DNA from: Arcobacter iocasae
Lineage (GTDB): Bacteria; Campylobacterota; Campylobacteria; Campylobacterales; Arcobacteraceae
Reading direction: 5' to 3'
Length of the DNA: 64,000 bases
NCBI RefSeq assembly: GCF_042214795.1
Contig: NZ_CP090177.1
Coordinates: 1,736,001 to 1,800,000, forward strand
This document shows positions 1 to 8,020 of this stretch, piece after piece (within the stretch, counting starts at the first letter, position 1; every line of letters begins with the position of its first letter). The position numbers and the translations under genes are program-made. Below the pieces are notes generated by a model. It made no database searches. It was not told the DNA's origin and was given only the letters and a program-made list of their open reading frames with translations.

Positions 1-1025
1 CAGTAGCATTTGCAGATGGAATTCTTGCTCCTTTTATGCCATCAAATACGGCAAGAAGTGCAGGGACAATTTTCCCTATAGCTATTAATATTCCACAAAT
101 GTTTGATTCATTACCAGATCAAAACCCAAGAAAAATAGGTTCATATATCTCTTGGGTCGCAATTGCAGCAACTTGTGTGACAAGTTCAATGTTTTTAACA
201 GCACTTGCTCCAAACTTACTTGCAGTTTCACTTGTTGAAAAAAATATTGGTGTTTCAATTAGTTGGGGTAGTTGGTTTGGTACTTTAGCAGTTATTATGA
301 TTCCATTGTTTTTACTAGTGCCATATCTTGCATATATAGTATATCCACCAGAACAAAAAGTATCTCCAGAAGCTCCAACATGGGCAGCTAAACAACTTAA
401 AGAGATGGGTTCTGTTACTAAAAAAGAAATCACAATGTTATGTTTAGGTCTTTTAGCACTTGCGATGTGGATTTTTGGAAGTACAATTGGAGTAAATAGT
501 ACAGTTGCAGCTATTGCTGTTCTTTGTTTACTTGTATTATTTGATGTAATTAATTGGGAAGATGTTATTACTAATAAAGCAGCTATTAATGTATTTATTT
601 GGTTTGCAACACTTGTAGCCATGGCATCTGGTCTTAAAGAAGTAGGTTACTTGAAATGGGCATCTGGATTAATTTCTACTTGGTTAGTGGGAATGGATCC
701 AATAATGATTGGAATTGTACTATTAGTATTATTCTTCTTATTCCATTACTTATTTGCAAGTGTTACAGCTCATACTGTAGCATTATTACCACTATTTTTA
801 GGAATAGCAGCAAATTTAGTTCCAGCAGAAATGCTTCAACCTCTTGCTATTCTTCTTGTAGGTTCGTTAGGTCTTATGGGTATCATAACTCCATATGCAA
901 CAGGACCATCACCTATTTGGTATGGAGCTGGGTATATTACACAAGCTACATGGTGGAAATTAGGTCTTATTTTTGGAGCTATATATTTAGGAGCTTTAGT
1001 TGCTCTTGGATTTGTAATCCTTTAA
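1..1025 (+). CDS. DASS-family dicarboxylate/sodium symporter, C-terminal part (5' end outside window)
   Basis: The frame is open from base 3 with no start visible, so the N-terminal part lies upstream; about 340 residues remain. The signature SNTARSAG just inside the window is the conserved ion/substrate-binding loop of the DASS family (CitT, TtdT, SLC13 relatives), and several long hydrophobic inner-membrane segments follow. Family members move succinate, malate, fumarate, citrate, 2-oxoglutarate or tartrate; the exact substrate cannot be read from the sequence. It ends just before a strong terminator. Its position next to two sensor systems and aspartate/fumarate genes makes a C4-dicarboxylate the likely cargo (inference). 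Confidence 0.85.
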   Translation, partial: VAFADGILAPFMPSNTARSAGTIFPIAINIPQMFDSLPDQNPRKIGSYISWVAIAATCVTSSMFLTALAPNLLAVSLVEKNIGVSISWGSWFGTLAVIMIPLFLLVPYLAYIVYPPEQKVSPEAPTWAAKQLKEMGSVTKKEITMLCLGLLALAMWIFGSTIGVNSTVAAIAVLCLLVLFDVINWEDVITNKAAINVFIWFATLVAMASGLKEVGYLKWASGLISTWLVGMDPIMIGIVLLVLFFLFHYLFASVTAHTVALLPLFLGIAANLVPAEMLQPLAILLVGSLGLMGIITPYATGPSPIWYGAGYITQATWWKLGLIFGAIYLGALVALGFVIL

Positions 1026-1043
1026 AACAATTATCTAAAAATC

Positions 1044-1069
1044 TGGTGCCATACTTTGGCACCATTTTT
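1044..1069 (+). terminator. Rho-independent terminator of the DASS transporter gene
   Basis: A perfect 7-bp stem TGGTGCC/GGCACCA with a 7-nt loop is followed at once by five T. It lies 18 nt after the transporter stop and separates it from the downstream kinase gene, which therefore needs its own promoter. Confidence 0.9.
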
Positions 1070-1081
1070 AGAAAATTTGAC

Positions 1082-1087
1082 TATAAT
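1082..1087 (+). promoter_or_regulatory. -10 box (TATAAT) directly before the kinase start, possible leaderless transcript
   Basis: A perfect TATAAT ends 5 nt before the ATG at 1093. No Shine-Dalgarno-like purine run stands between them (TTTCCT). Transcription would be expected to begin at or within about 2 nt of the A of the ATG. No good -35 hexamer is visible, as is usual for Campylobacterota promoters. Confidence 0.45.
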
Positions 1088-1092
1088 TTCCT

Positions 1093-3258
1093 ATGAAAAA
1101 ACTTCTAATATTTTTTATCTTTCAAACATTTCTTTTTGCAAATAGTTCAATTCTAATAATAAACTCATATCATAAAGGCTATGAATTTAGTGATAGCATA
1201 ATAAATGGTATCGAAAAAGTTGTATATCCTCACTCAGATATTGATGTAAACATTTTGTATATGGATTCTAAAAGAGTTACTTCTAAAGAGTATTATGAAA
1301 GTCTAGAGAAGCTTTATCGAGTACAATTAAAAAATAGAAAGTATGATTTAATAATTGCAGTTGATAGATTTGCTTATGATTTTGTATTAAGTATTTATAA
1401 AGAATTTTTTAAAAATGAACCAATATTGGCAGTTGGAATTGAAAACTTTTCAACTAAAAAAGCACAATATTATGGTGTTACCAATAAAGTATCTGCTCTT
1501 TTAGAAAAAAGAGATTTAAAAGGTAATGTAGATATTATAAGAACCATCTTCCCAAGTATTAGAAAATTATATATTATAAATGATAAAAGCCCAAATGCAA
1601 AACATACTGAGCCACTTATTGAAGAGATGATAAATGACTTTAAAGGTAAGTTTGATATTAAATATATAATTGAAGATAATTTAGAACTTCTAAAAAAGAA
1701 ATTTTCTAAAAAAGAAGAGAATAGTGCGGCACTTTTTATAAGATTTTATAAAAATAAAAGTGGTAAATTAAATAAAAATCAAGAGATAGCAGAGTTTATA
1801 AGAAATGCACAAATACCTATTTTTGTAACAGATTCTATATTTATAAAAAAAGGTGCAACTGGTGGTAAAGTAATTGATTTAAATAATTTTGGTAGATTAT
1901 CAGGTGAAATGGCTTTAGATATATTAAATAAAAAACCTCATAAAATAGTTACTTATAACGATTTAACTTATATATTTGATTCTCAAAAATTAAGTCAATT
2001 TTATCTTCCAGTTGATGGATTATCAATTCCTTTTAAATTAATTAATAAAAGACTTACCTTTTATGAAAGACATAGAGGATTTATCAATTTTGTATTTACT
2101 ATTTCTCCTTTTCTCCTTTTTTTAATATTAGGACTTATTCATAATATTTATATGAGAAAGCAAGTTGAAAAAGATTTAAGAAGAAGAATAGAGTTTGATG
2201 AAACACTTTTAAATGCAATAGAAAGTCCAATATTTTGGCAAGATTTCAAAGGTATTGTTGTTGATTCTAATAAAACTTTTTGTAAGCTTTTAGATGTGAA
2301 TTGCAATGATTTATATGGAAAAAAACTTGAGCATTTCAGTGAAAATAAAAATGTTAAGAAAATCATAAATGTAATAGATAATTATAATTTAAATGTAGAA
2401 GAAAATAATGAATTTACTTTCATTGATAGTAATAGGAAAAAGAAGATTTTTCTTATAAAACAAGAGCGATTTAAAGATGAAAAAACAAAATCAGAAGGTT
2501 TTGTAACTATTTTTACAGATATTACAAAAGAGCGAGAAATAACTATTGAGAAACAAAAAAACAGACAATTTATTATTCAACAAAGTAAATTAGCCGAAAT
2601 TGGTGAAGTTTTTTCTTCAATTGCACACCAATGGAAATCTCCACTTGTAGAAATAACAGCAATTGCTCAAGAGCTTTTTTATGCTAAAAAATGTGAAGAA
2701 ATAAAAGAAGATGATAGTTTTGTAAAAGATATAATGAATCAAGTAACCTATATGACAAATACTATAAATGAGTTTCAAAAATTTATTATGCCTTCTAACA
2801 AAAAGATTGAGTTTAATATAAAAGAAGCTATTGAAAGAATGCTTGAAATCATAAATCATAATATAAAATATAATAGTATTAATATAAATTTAGATATAAA
2901 AGAAAATACAAACTTGATTGTATATGGTTATAAAAATGAGTTTATGCAATCATTTTTAAATATTATAAATAATGCAAAAGATGCCCTTTTAAATATTGAT
3001 TATAAAAATAGAAATATAGAAATAAAAGTTTTTAATGAAGATAAAAAATTAATGATTACTATAAAAGATAATGCTGGTGGAATAAATGATAAAAGTATGG
3101 ATAAAATTTTTGGAGCATATTATACAACTAAAGAAGATGGACATGGTATTGGATTGTATATGACAAAGGTAATTATCGAAGATAAAATGAATGGTGAAAT
3201 CTCTGTTGAAAATATAGATGGTGGTGCTATGTTTACTATAAAATTGGAACAAAATTAG
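1093..3258 (+). CDS. Sensor histidine kinase with periplasmic ABC substrate-binding-like domain (copy 1)
   Basis: The 721-residue protein has a signal peptide (about 1-16), then a periplasmic region starting ILIINSYHKG that resembles the ABC-transporter substrate-binding fold (ABC_sub_bind type) to about residue 320. A single membrane helix lies at about 333-353. A PAS-like segment follows (about 370-475), then a HisKA H-box with the phospho-acceptor His512 in AHQWKSPL, and an HATPase domain with N-box NIINNAKDA, G1 DNAGGI and G2 GHGIGLYM. It should autophosphorylate on binding a periplasmic ligand and pass phosphate to the regulator that begins on the very next base. The ligand is unknown; the setting suggests an organic or amino acid. 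It is a paralogue of the kinase at 4577-6784. Confidence 0.9.
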   Translation: MKKLLIFFIFQTFLFANSSILIINSYHKGYEFSDSIINGIEKVVYPHSDIDVNILYMDSKRVTSKEYYESLEKLYRVQLKNRKYDLIIAVDRFAYDFVLSIYKEFFKNEPILAVGIENFSTKKAQYYGVTNKVSALLEKRDLKGNVDIIRTIFPSIRKLYIINDKSPNAKHTEPLIEEMINDFKGKFDIKYIIEDNLELLKKKFSKKEENSAALFIRFYKNKSGKLNKNQEIAEFIRNAQIPIFVTDSIFIKKGATGGKVIDLNNFGRLSGEMALDILNKKPHKIVTYNDLTYIFDSQKLSQFYLPVDGLSIPFKLINKRLTFYERHRGFINFVFTISPFLLFLILGLIHNIYMRKQVEKDLRRRIEFDETLLNAIESPIFWQDFKGIVVDSNKTFCKLLDVNCNDLYGKKLEHFSENKNVKKIINVIDNYNLNVEENNEFTFIDSNRKKKIFLIKQERFKDEKTKSEGFVTIFTDITKEREITIEKQKNRQFIIQQSKLAEIGEVFSSIAHQWKSPLVEITAIAQELFYAKKCEEIKEDDSFVKDIMNQVTYMTNTINEFQKFIMPSNKKIEFNIKEAIERMLEIINHNIKYNSININLDIKENTNLIVYGYKNEFMQSFLNIINNAKDALLNIDYKNRNIEIKVFNEDKKLMITIKDNAGGINDKSMDKIFGAYYTTKEDGHGIGLYMTKVIIEDKMNGEISVENIDGGAMFTIKLEQN

Positions 3259-3915
3259 ATGAAAATATTAGTATTAGAAGATAATGAAAGACTTAGTAAG
3301 GTAATAAAACAAGCCTTAATTAATGAAAACTATAAGGTTGATTGTTTTGATGACGGGGAGAAGGCTTCAGAAGCTTTAGGTAATGGTTATTCTTGTTTTA
3401 TTTTAGATATAAATGTACCAAATTTAGATGGAATAACTGTTTTAGAATATATTAGATTTAATCATTCAAAAACACCTGTTATTATTATAAGTTCTAATCA
3501 TGATTTGGAAAAAATACAAAAGTCATATGAAGGTGGATGCAATGATTATTTAAAAAAACCATTTTATATATTTGAACTTGTTCAGAAAGTAAAAAAACTT
3601 TGTTCTGTTCCTAAAATGTTTTTAAAATTTAATGAAGATTGTAAATATGATTTTATAAATCATAGATTATTTATAAATGAAATTGAATATGAACTTACAA
3701 AAAAAGAGATACTTTTTTTGGAGTTATTTTCAAAAAATCCACATCATGTCACAACCTATGAAGAGCTTGAAGAATATGTATGGGAGGGAGAAGAAACAAC
3801 CCTCGTTAATATAAGATCAATGATAAAAAGGTTGAGAAAAAAACTTCCTGAAAATAGTATAATTATTATTAAAGGGATAGGATACTCTTTAAGTAAAGCA
3901 GTTTTTATCTCATAA
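3259..3915 (+). CDS. OmpR/PhoB-family response regulator (copy 1)
   Basis: The 218-residue protein has a receiver domain with the acidic pair Glu7-Asp8, phospho-acceptor Asp50 in FILDINVP, and conserved Lys100 before Pro101. A C-terminal winged-helix DNA-binding domain (about 130-215) ends in the usual recognition helix and GIGYSL wing. The ATG follows the kinase stop TAG with no gap, so the two are translationally coupled and form a cognate pair. Its stop lies 2 bp from the stop of the convergent paralogue at 3918-4580; the two proteins share long identical stretches (first 12 residues, NGYSCFILDINVP, SSNHDLEKIQKSYE). Target genes are unknown; the adjacent dicarboxylate/aspartate genes are candidates. 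Confidence 0.92.
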   Translation: MKILVLEDNERLSKVIKQALINENYKVDCFDDGEKASEALGNGYSCFILDINVPNLDGITVLEYIRFNHSKTPVIIISSNHDLEKIQKSYEGGCNDYLKKPFYIFELVQKVKKLCSVPKMFLKFNEDCKYDFINHRLFINEIEYELTKKEILFLELFSKNPHHVTTYEELEEYVWEGEETTLVNIRSMIKRLRKKLPENSIIIIKGIGYSLSKAVFIS

Positions 3916-3917
3916 AT

Positions 3918-4580
3918 TTATTTTTGTTCTGGAATTTGGCTTGCATCTATTGAGTACCCAATTCCTTTTACAATTTTGATAGCTTTTTCTGGAATTTTTC
4001 TTCTAATTCTTTTTACAAGTGCACGAACATTCATAAGAGATGTTTCTTCACCTTCCCAAACATAATCTTCAATTTCATTAAAACTAAAAACTCTATGAAT
4101 ATCTTTAGCAAGTAATTCTAAAAAAAGAATTTCTTTTTTTGCTAGTTGAACTTCTTCCTCCTCTTTCATCAAAAAGTGTTTATTATAGTCAAAAATATAA
4201 CCATTTCCTAAGTCTAACAATGTAGATTTGACTTGGCAAAGTTTTTGTACTTTTTGAATAAGTTCATACATGAAAAAAGGTTTTTTTAAATAATCATCAC
4301 AGCCTATTTCATATGATTTTTGAATCTTTTCTAAATCATGATTAGAGCTAATTATTATTGCAGGTACCTCGTTATGATACATTCTTATAGATTCCAAAAT
4401 TGTTATTCCATCTATTGTTGGAACATTAATATCTAGAATAAAACAAGAATAACCATTTGTAATCATCTCCAGTGCTTGTGCTCCATCATAAGTAGTATCA
4501 ACTTGATATCCACTTTTAGTTAATGCTTGTTTTATTAAGCTACATAATCTTTCATTATCTTCCAAAACTAGTATTTTCAT
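3918..4580 (-). CDS. OmpR/PhoB-family response regulator (copy 2)
   Basis: The 220-residue paralogue of the regulator at 3259-3915 is encoded tail to tail with it. The receiver has Glu7-Asp8, Asp50 and Lys100; the winged-helix domain occupies about residues 130-212. Its ATG overlaps the TGA of the upstream kinase by 4 bp (ATGA), so the pair is translationally coupled. Only 2 bp separate the stop codons of the two regulators and no terminator hairpin is seen between them, so read-through from either side would be antisense to the other. Confidence 0.92.
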   Translation of the reverse strand: MKILVLEDNERLCSLIKQALTKSGYQVDTTYDGAQALEMITNGYSCFILDINVPTIDGITILESIRMYHNEVPAIIISSNHDLEKIQKSYEIGCDDYLKKPFFMYELIQKVQKLCQVKSTLLDLGNGYIFDYNKHFLMKEEEEVQLAKKEILFLELLAKDIHRVFSFNEIEDYVWEGEETSLMNVRALVKRIRRKIPEKAIKIVKGIGYSIDASQIPEQK

Positions 4581-6784
4581 TTTCTTAACTCCAGTATAAT
4601 GCTAAATTTTGCACCACCTTTTACATTTTCAACAAAGATTTGACCATCCATTTTATCTTCAATAATTAATTTTGCCATATATAATCCAATACCATGACCA
4701 TCTTTTTTTGTAGTAAAATAAGGCTCAAAAAGTTGATTGATGTATTTAATAGGAATACCCCCACCATTATCTACTATATCTATTTGTACATTGCTGTTAA
4801 TATTTTTTATATTTATATGTATTTCCCCTTGTGTAATTTTGCCTTTAGACTTTTGTTTAATAATAGAATCTTTTGCATTATTAACAATATTTAATAAAGT
4901 TTGCATCAATTCATTTTTATATCCAAAGATTATTAAATCAGTTCCTGGTTCTACATTTATTTTTACATTAACATAATTATATTTCATATTATGGCGAATT
5001 ATTTCTAACATCTCTTCAACTGATTCATTGATATCAAATACAATTTTCTGAGTTGATGGCATGATAAACTCTTGAAAACTATTTATGGTATCTGTCATAT
5101 ATTTAACTTGAACCATAATATCACTTGCATAATTATTATTTAGTTCGTCAAAATCACTGTTGTGATCATAATAAAGTCTCTCTTGTGCAATTGTTGCAAT
5201 TTCAATAAGTGGTGTTTTCCATTGATGTGCAATTGAAGAAAACACTTCTCCTATTTCTGCTAACTTTGATTGTTGAATAGCAAACTCTTGATGTTTTCTT
5301 TTTTCTTTTATAGCTTGTTTTTCATTTGTAATATCAGTAAAAACAGTCACTGTTCCTTTTGTTTTAAAAATATTTTCATTATAGTTTGTTTGATCTATTA
5401 AATATGTATACTCTTTATCATCTTCACCTTTGATTACCACATGATTACCTTCTATAGTATTATTAATAAATGGTTCTAATATTTTATATATTGGTTCTGT
5501 AGTATGTTCTTGAAAATAATCTTTTAACTTTTTGCCTTTTTCTTTTGGCGATGGGAAATTCATGAACTCACAAAATCTTGAATTTGAATCAACCACTTTA
5601 CCTTTTTCATCTTGCCAAACAATTGGAGCTTTAATGGCATCTAATAAAACTTTATCAAACTCCATTCTTTGTTTAAGAAGTTTTGTATTTTTTATTCTAA
5701 GATATATATTATGTACAAGTCCTAAAATTAAAAATAATAAGAAAGGAGACATTAAAAAAACGAAATCAACAAATTGTCTATTTCTATCTAAAAAATCTTT
5801 TGGATAATTTACATAGTTATAATTAATTTTTAAGTCATTTGGATAGAGATTAAATTTTTTTATTTTTTCGTAATCAAATATATATTCAAATTTATCTGCT
5901 GTGTGAATAAAAGGGGTAGCAATCGTATTATTTAAAATTGCTAAAATATCTTTTCCTGCTTTAATTCCTAGTTCTTTTACTGGAACTAATTTTCCTCCAG
6001 TTGAACCTTTTTTTATAAAAAGTGTATCTGTGGAAAAAACGGGAATTTTACTAGAATCTATCATTTGAGAGATTTCATTATAAGTATACAATTTTCCATT
6101 TTTGTCATTATAAAATCTAATAAAGAGAACTGCTTCATTTGGAGTGTATGTAGAAAATTTTTCTTTTAAATCATCTAATGTTGAACTTCTTATATATTGA
6201 ACTTCAAACTTATCATTTAAATTATATATTTCATTTTGAATAAAAGGATCAGAGTCATCTCCATTCTCACTTTTATCATTTATAATATAAAGTTTTTTTA
6301 GATTAGGTATTAGTTTATATAGAATTTCTAGATTATCACTAATTGCTCTTTTTTCAAGTAATCCAGATATTTTTTTTTCTAAATTATATTTTTTTACTTC
6401 ATCTTGTGAAAATTGTTCAAGCCCAATAAAATATACAGGTTCATGGGTAAATAGTTCATTATAATTTTGTAAAATAAATTCATAAGAGAATTTATCAATT
6501 GCAACAATTAAGTCATATTTGTTTTTTGAAAGTTGTAATTTATAAAGATCTTTTAATTTTTTATAATATTTCGATGATGTAATTCTTTTTGAGTCCATAT
6601 ATAAAACTGTAGAATTGACTTCTTTATGATCTAAAACTGATTCTATGCCATTTAAAACATCATCACTCCATTGAAATCCTCTATGGTATGAATTTATAAT
6701 GAGTATATTTTTATTGTTGTTTGCAAAAAGATTAATATTTAATAATGTAAGGCTTATTAAAAATAAAAAAACTTTGAATTTCAT
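4577..6784 (-). CDS. Sensor histidine kinase with periplasmic ABC substrate-binding-like domain (copy 2)
   Basis: The 735-residue paralogue of the kinase at 1093-3258 has the same order: signal peptide (about 1-21), periplasmic substrate-binding-like domain starting ILIINSYHRG, one membrane helix (about 343-365), PAS-like segment, H-box with His520 in AHQWKTPL, and HATPase with NIVNNAKDS, DNGGGI and GHGIGLYM. AAGGAAA precedes the ATG. It is cotranscribed with the regulator at 3918-4580. The sensor halves of the two kinases are similar but clearly diverged, so they may read different ligands or different concentrations of one ligand (inference). Confidence 0.9.
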   Translation of the reverse strand: MKFKVFLFLISLTLLNINLFANNNKNILIINSYHRGFQWSDDVLNGIESVLDHKEVNSTVLYMDSKRITSSKYYKKLKDLYKLQLSKNKYDLIVAIDKFSYEFILQNYNELFTHEPVYFIGLEQFSQDEVKKYNLEKKISGLLEKRAISDNLEILYKLIPNLKKLYIINDKSENGDDSDPFIQNEIYNLNDKFEVQYIRSSTLDDLKEKFSTYTPNEAVLFIRFYNDKNGKLYTYNEISQMIDSSKIPVFSTDTLFIKKGSTGGKLVPVKELGIKAGKDILAILNNTIATPFIHTADKFEYIFDYEKIKKFNLYPNDLKINYNYVNYPKDFLDRNRQFVDFVFLMSPFLLFLILGLVHNIYLRIKNTKLLKQRMEFDKVLLDAIKAPIVWQDEKGKVVDSNSRFCEFMNFPSPKEKGKKLKDYFQEHTTEPIYKILEPFINNTIEGNHVVIKGEDDKEYTYLIDQTNYNENIFKTKGTVTVFTDITNEKQAIKEKRKHQEFAIQQSKLAEIGEVFSSIAHQWKTPLIEIATIAQERLYYDHNSDFDELNNNYASDIMVQVKYMTDTINSFQEFIMPSTQKIVFDINESVEEMLEIIRHNMKYNYVNVKINVEPGTDLIIFGYKNELMQTLLNIVNNAKDSIIKQKSKGKITQGEIHINIKNINSNVQIDIVDNGGGIPIKYINQLFEPYFTTKKDGHGIGLYMAKLIIEDKMDGQIFVENVKGGAKFSIILELRK

Positions 6785-6830
6785 GGTATTATTTCCTTAT
6801 TTTAAGCAAGAGATATTATCTAAATATATA

Positions 6831-6857
6831 AAAGAGAGGAGTTAAATTCCTCTCTTT
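6831..6857 (-). terminator. Terminator of the asparaginase gene
   Basis: A perfect 10-bp stem (AAAGAGAGGA with its complement, 7-nt loop) begins 4 nt after the ansB stop. On the minus strand it runs into TTTTATATATT. It separates ansB from the kinase gene downstream. Confidence 0.85.
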
Positions 6858-6860
6858 ATA

Positions 6861-7910
6861 TTAATATTTGAAATACATATCCTGTAGTTCTTTTTTATCA
6901 TGAGTTTTACTAAGACCTAGCATTAATAAAATTCTTGCTTTTTGTGCATTTAAATTATCTGTTACGATAAATCCATATTTATGATCATCAACTTCGCCAT
7001 GTAAATTTGTTCTACCACTTCCAACTCTTGAAGTTCTAGCAACAATTACATTCTCTTTAACCGCTTTTACTAAAGCATCTTGAGTTGTTGGATACGGATT
7101 TCCATTTCCCATACCCGCAAATATAATACCTTTTGCTCCAGCTTTAACTGATGCTTCAACAAAAACATCATTACCACCAGCGTGACCATATACAATATCT
7201 ACTCTTGGTAAAAAGTTAATTTTTTCAATATCAAATTCTGTATCAAATGTATTTTTTCTTGTACTAGTCATATAATAATGTACATCACCATAATAAACAG
7301 TACCAATTCTTCCAGTGTTTGGAGATGCAAATGCATTTACCATAGAAGTATTTACTTTTGTAACTTCTCTTGCACTATGAATTTCATCATTCATTACAAC
7401 AACAACACCTTTTTTATATGTGTCTTTATTTACTGCTACACTAACTGCATTATATAAATTCATTGGTCCATCAGCACTCATAGATGAACCAGATCTCATC
7501 GCACCAACAACAACGATAGGTTTTTTACTTTTTACTGTTAAATCAAGAAAATATGAAGTTGCCTCCATAGTATCTGTCCCATGTGTAATAACTACACCAT
7601 CAATATCGTCTTTTTTAAGTAATTCGTTTACTCTTTTTGCTAATTTTAACCAAACTTTAAAGTTCATTTCTTGTGAACCAATATTAGAAATTTGCTCACC
7701 TTTAATATTAGCCATTTTTTTGATTGAAGGAACTGCTGATATTAATTTATCAATAGTAACTGAACCTGCTGAATATTCACTCTTAACAGCAGAATCACCT
7801 GCACCTGCTATAGTTCCGCCAGTAGCTAATATTACAATATTAGGTTTAGCTAAAAGTACCGATGTTCCAATCAATGCAAATACTGCAACTGTTCTTAATA
7901 ACTTTGTCAT
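6861..7910 (-). CDS. ansB: Type II (periplasmic) L-asparaginase
   Basis: The 349-residue protein hydrolyses L-asparagine to L-aspartate and ammonia. A signal peptide (about 1-21) points to the periplasm. The family motifs ILATGGTIAG (catalytic Thr33) and VVITHGTDTME (second catalytic Thr and the Asp/Lys relay region) are intact, and the protein follows Escherichia coli AnsB along most of its length, including VEVDDxKYGF-like and LNxQKAR-like C-terminal segments. It lies downstream of aspA and dcuA on the same strand, but a hairpin in between suggests partly separate expression. In context it would supply aspartate for DcuA uptake and AspA deamination. Confidence 0.95.
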   Translation of the reverse strand: MTKLLRTVAVFALIGTSVLLAKPNIVILATGGTIAGAGDSAVKSEYSAGSVTIDKLISAVPSIKKMANIKGEQISNIGSQEMNFKVWLKLAKRVNELLKKDDIDGVVITHGTDTMEATSYFLDLTVKSKKPIVVVGAMRSGSSMSADGPMNLYNAVSVAVNKDTYKKGVVVVMNDEIHSAREVTKVNTSMVNAFASPNTGRIGTVYYGDVHYYMTSTRKNTFDTEFDIEKINFLPRVDIVYGHAGGNDVFVEASVKAGAKGIIFAGMGNGNPYPTTQDALVKAVKENVIVARTSRVGSGRTNLHGEVDDHKYGFIVTDNLNAQKARILLMLGLSKTHDKKELQDMYFKY

Positions 7911-7942
7911 TTTGTTCTCCTTTTGTAAATTTAAATTAGAAA

Positions 7943-7962
7943 GGTTTGTAATTATTCAAACC
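7943..7962 (-). other. Hairpin in the ansB leader
   Basis: An inverted repeat GGTTTG/CAAACC with an 8-nt AT-rich spacer sits about 30 nt upstream of the ansB ATG. It could be a leader hairpin or a dimeric operator; neither can be decided from sequence. Confidence 0.4.
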
Positions 7963-7977
7963 AATTAGATTAAAACT

Positions 7978-8003
7978 TTCGTGTAAGTTTGACCTTACAC
8001 GAA
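7978..8003 (-). terminator. Hairpin between dcuA and ansB, probable (leaky) terminator of aspA-dcuA
   Basis: A perfect 10-bp stem TTCGTGTAAG/CTTACACGAA with a 6-nt loop lies 17 nt after the dcuA stop. On the minus strand it is followed by AGTTTTAATC, a weak T-tract, so termination may be partial, which would reduce ansB relative to aspA-dcuA. Confidence 0.65.
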
Positions 8004-8020
8004 GTCCGTAAATTTTTTAA

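Noticed and set aside
656..1096. 146-codon open frame over the DASS transporter gene
   Set aside because: It lies in another frame of a well-supported membrane protein gene, has an implausible Ser/Tyr/Cys-rich translation and no ribosome site.
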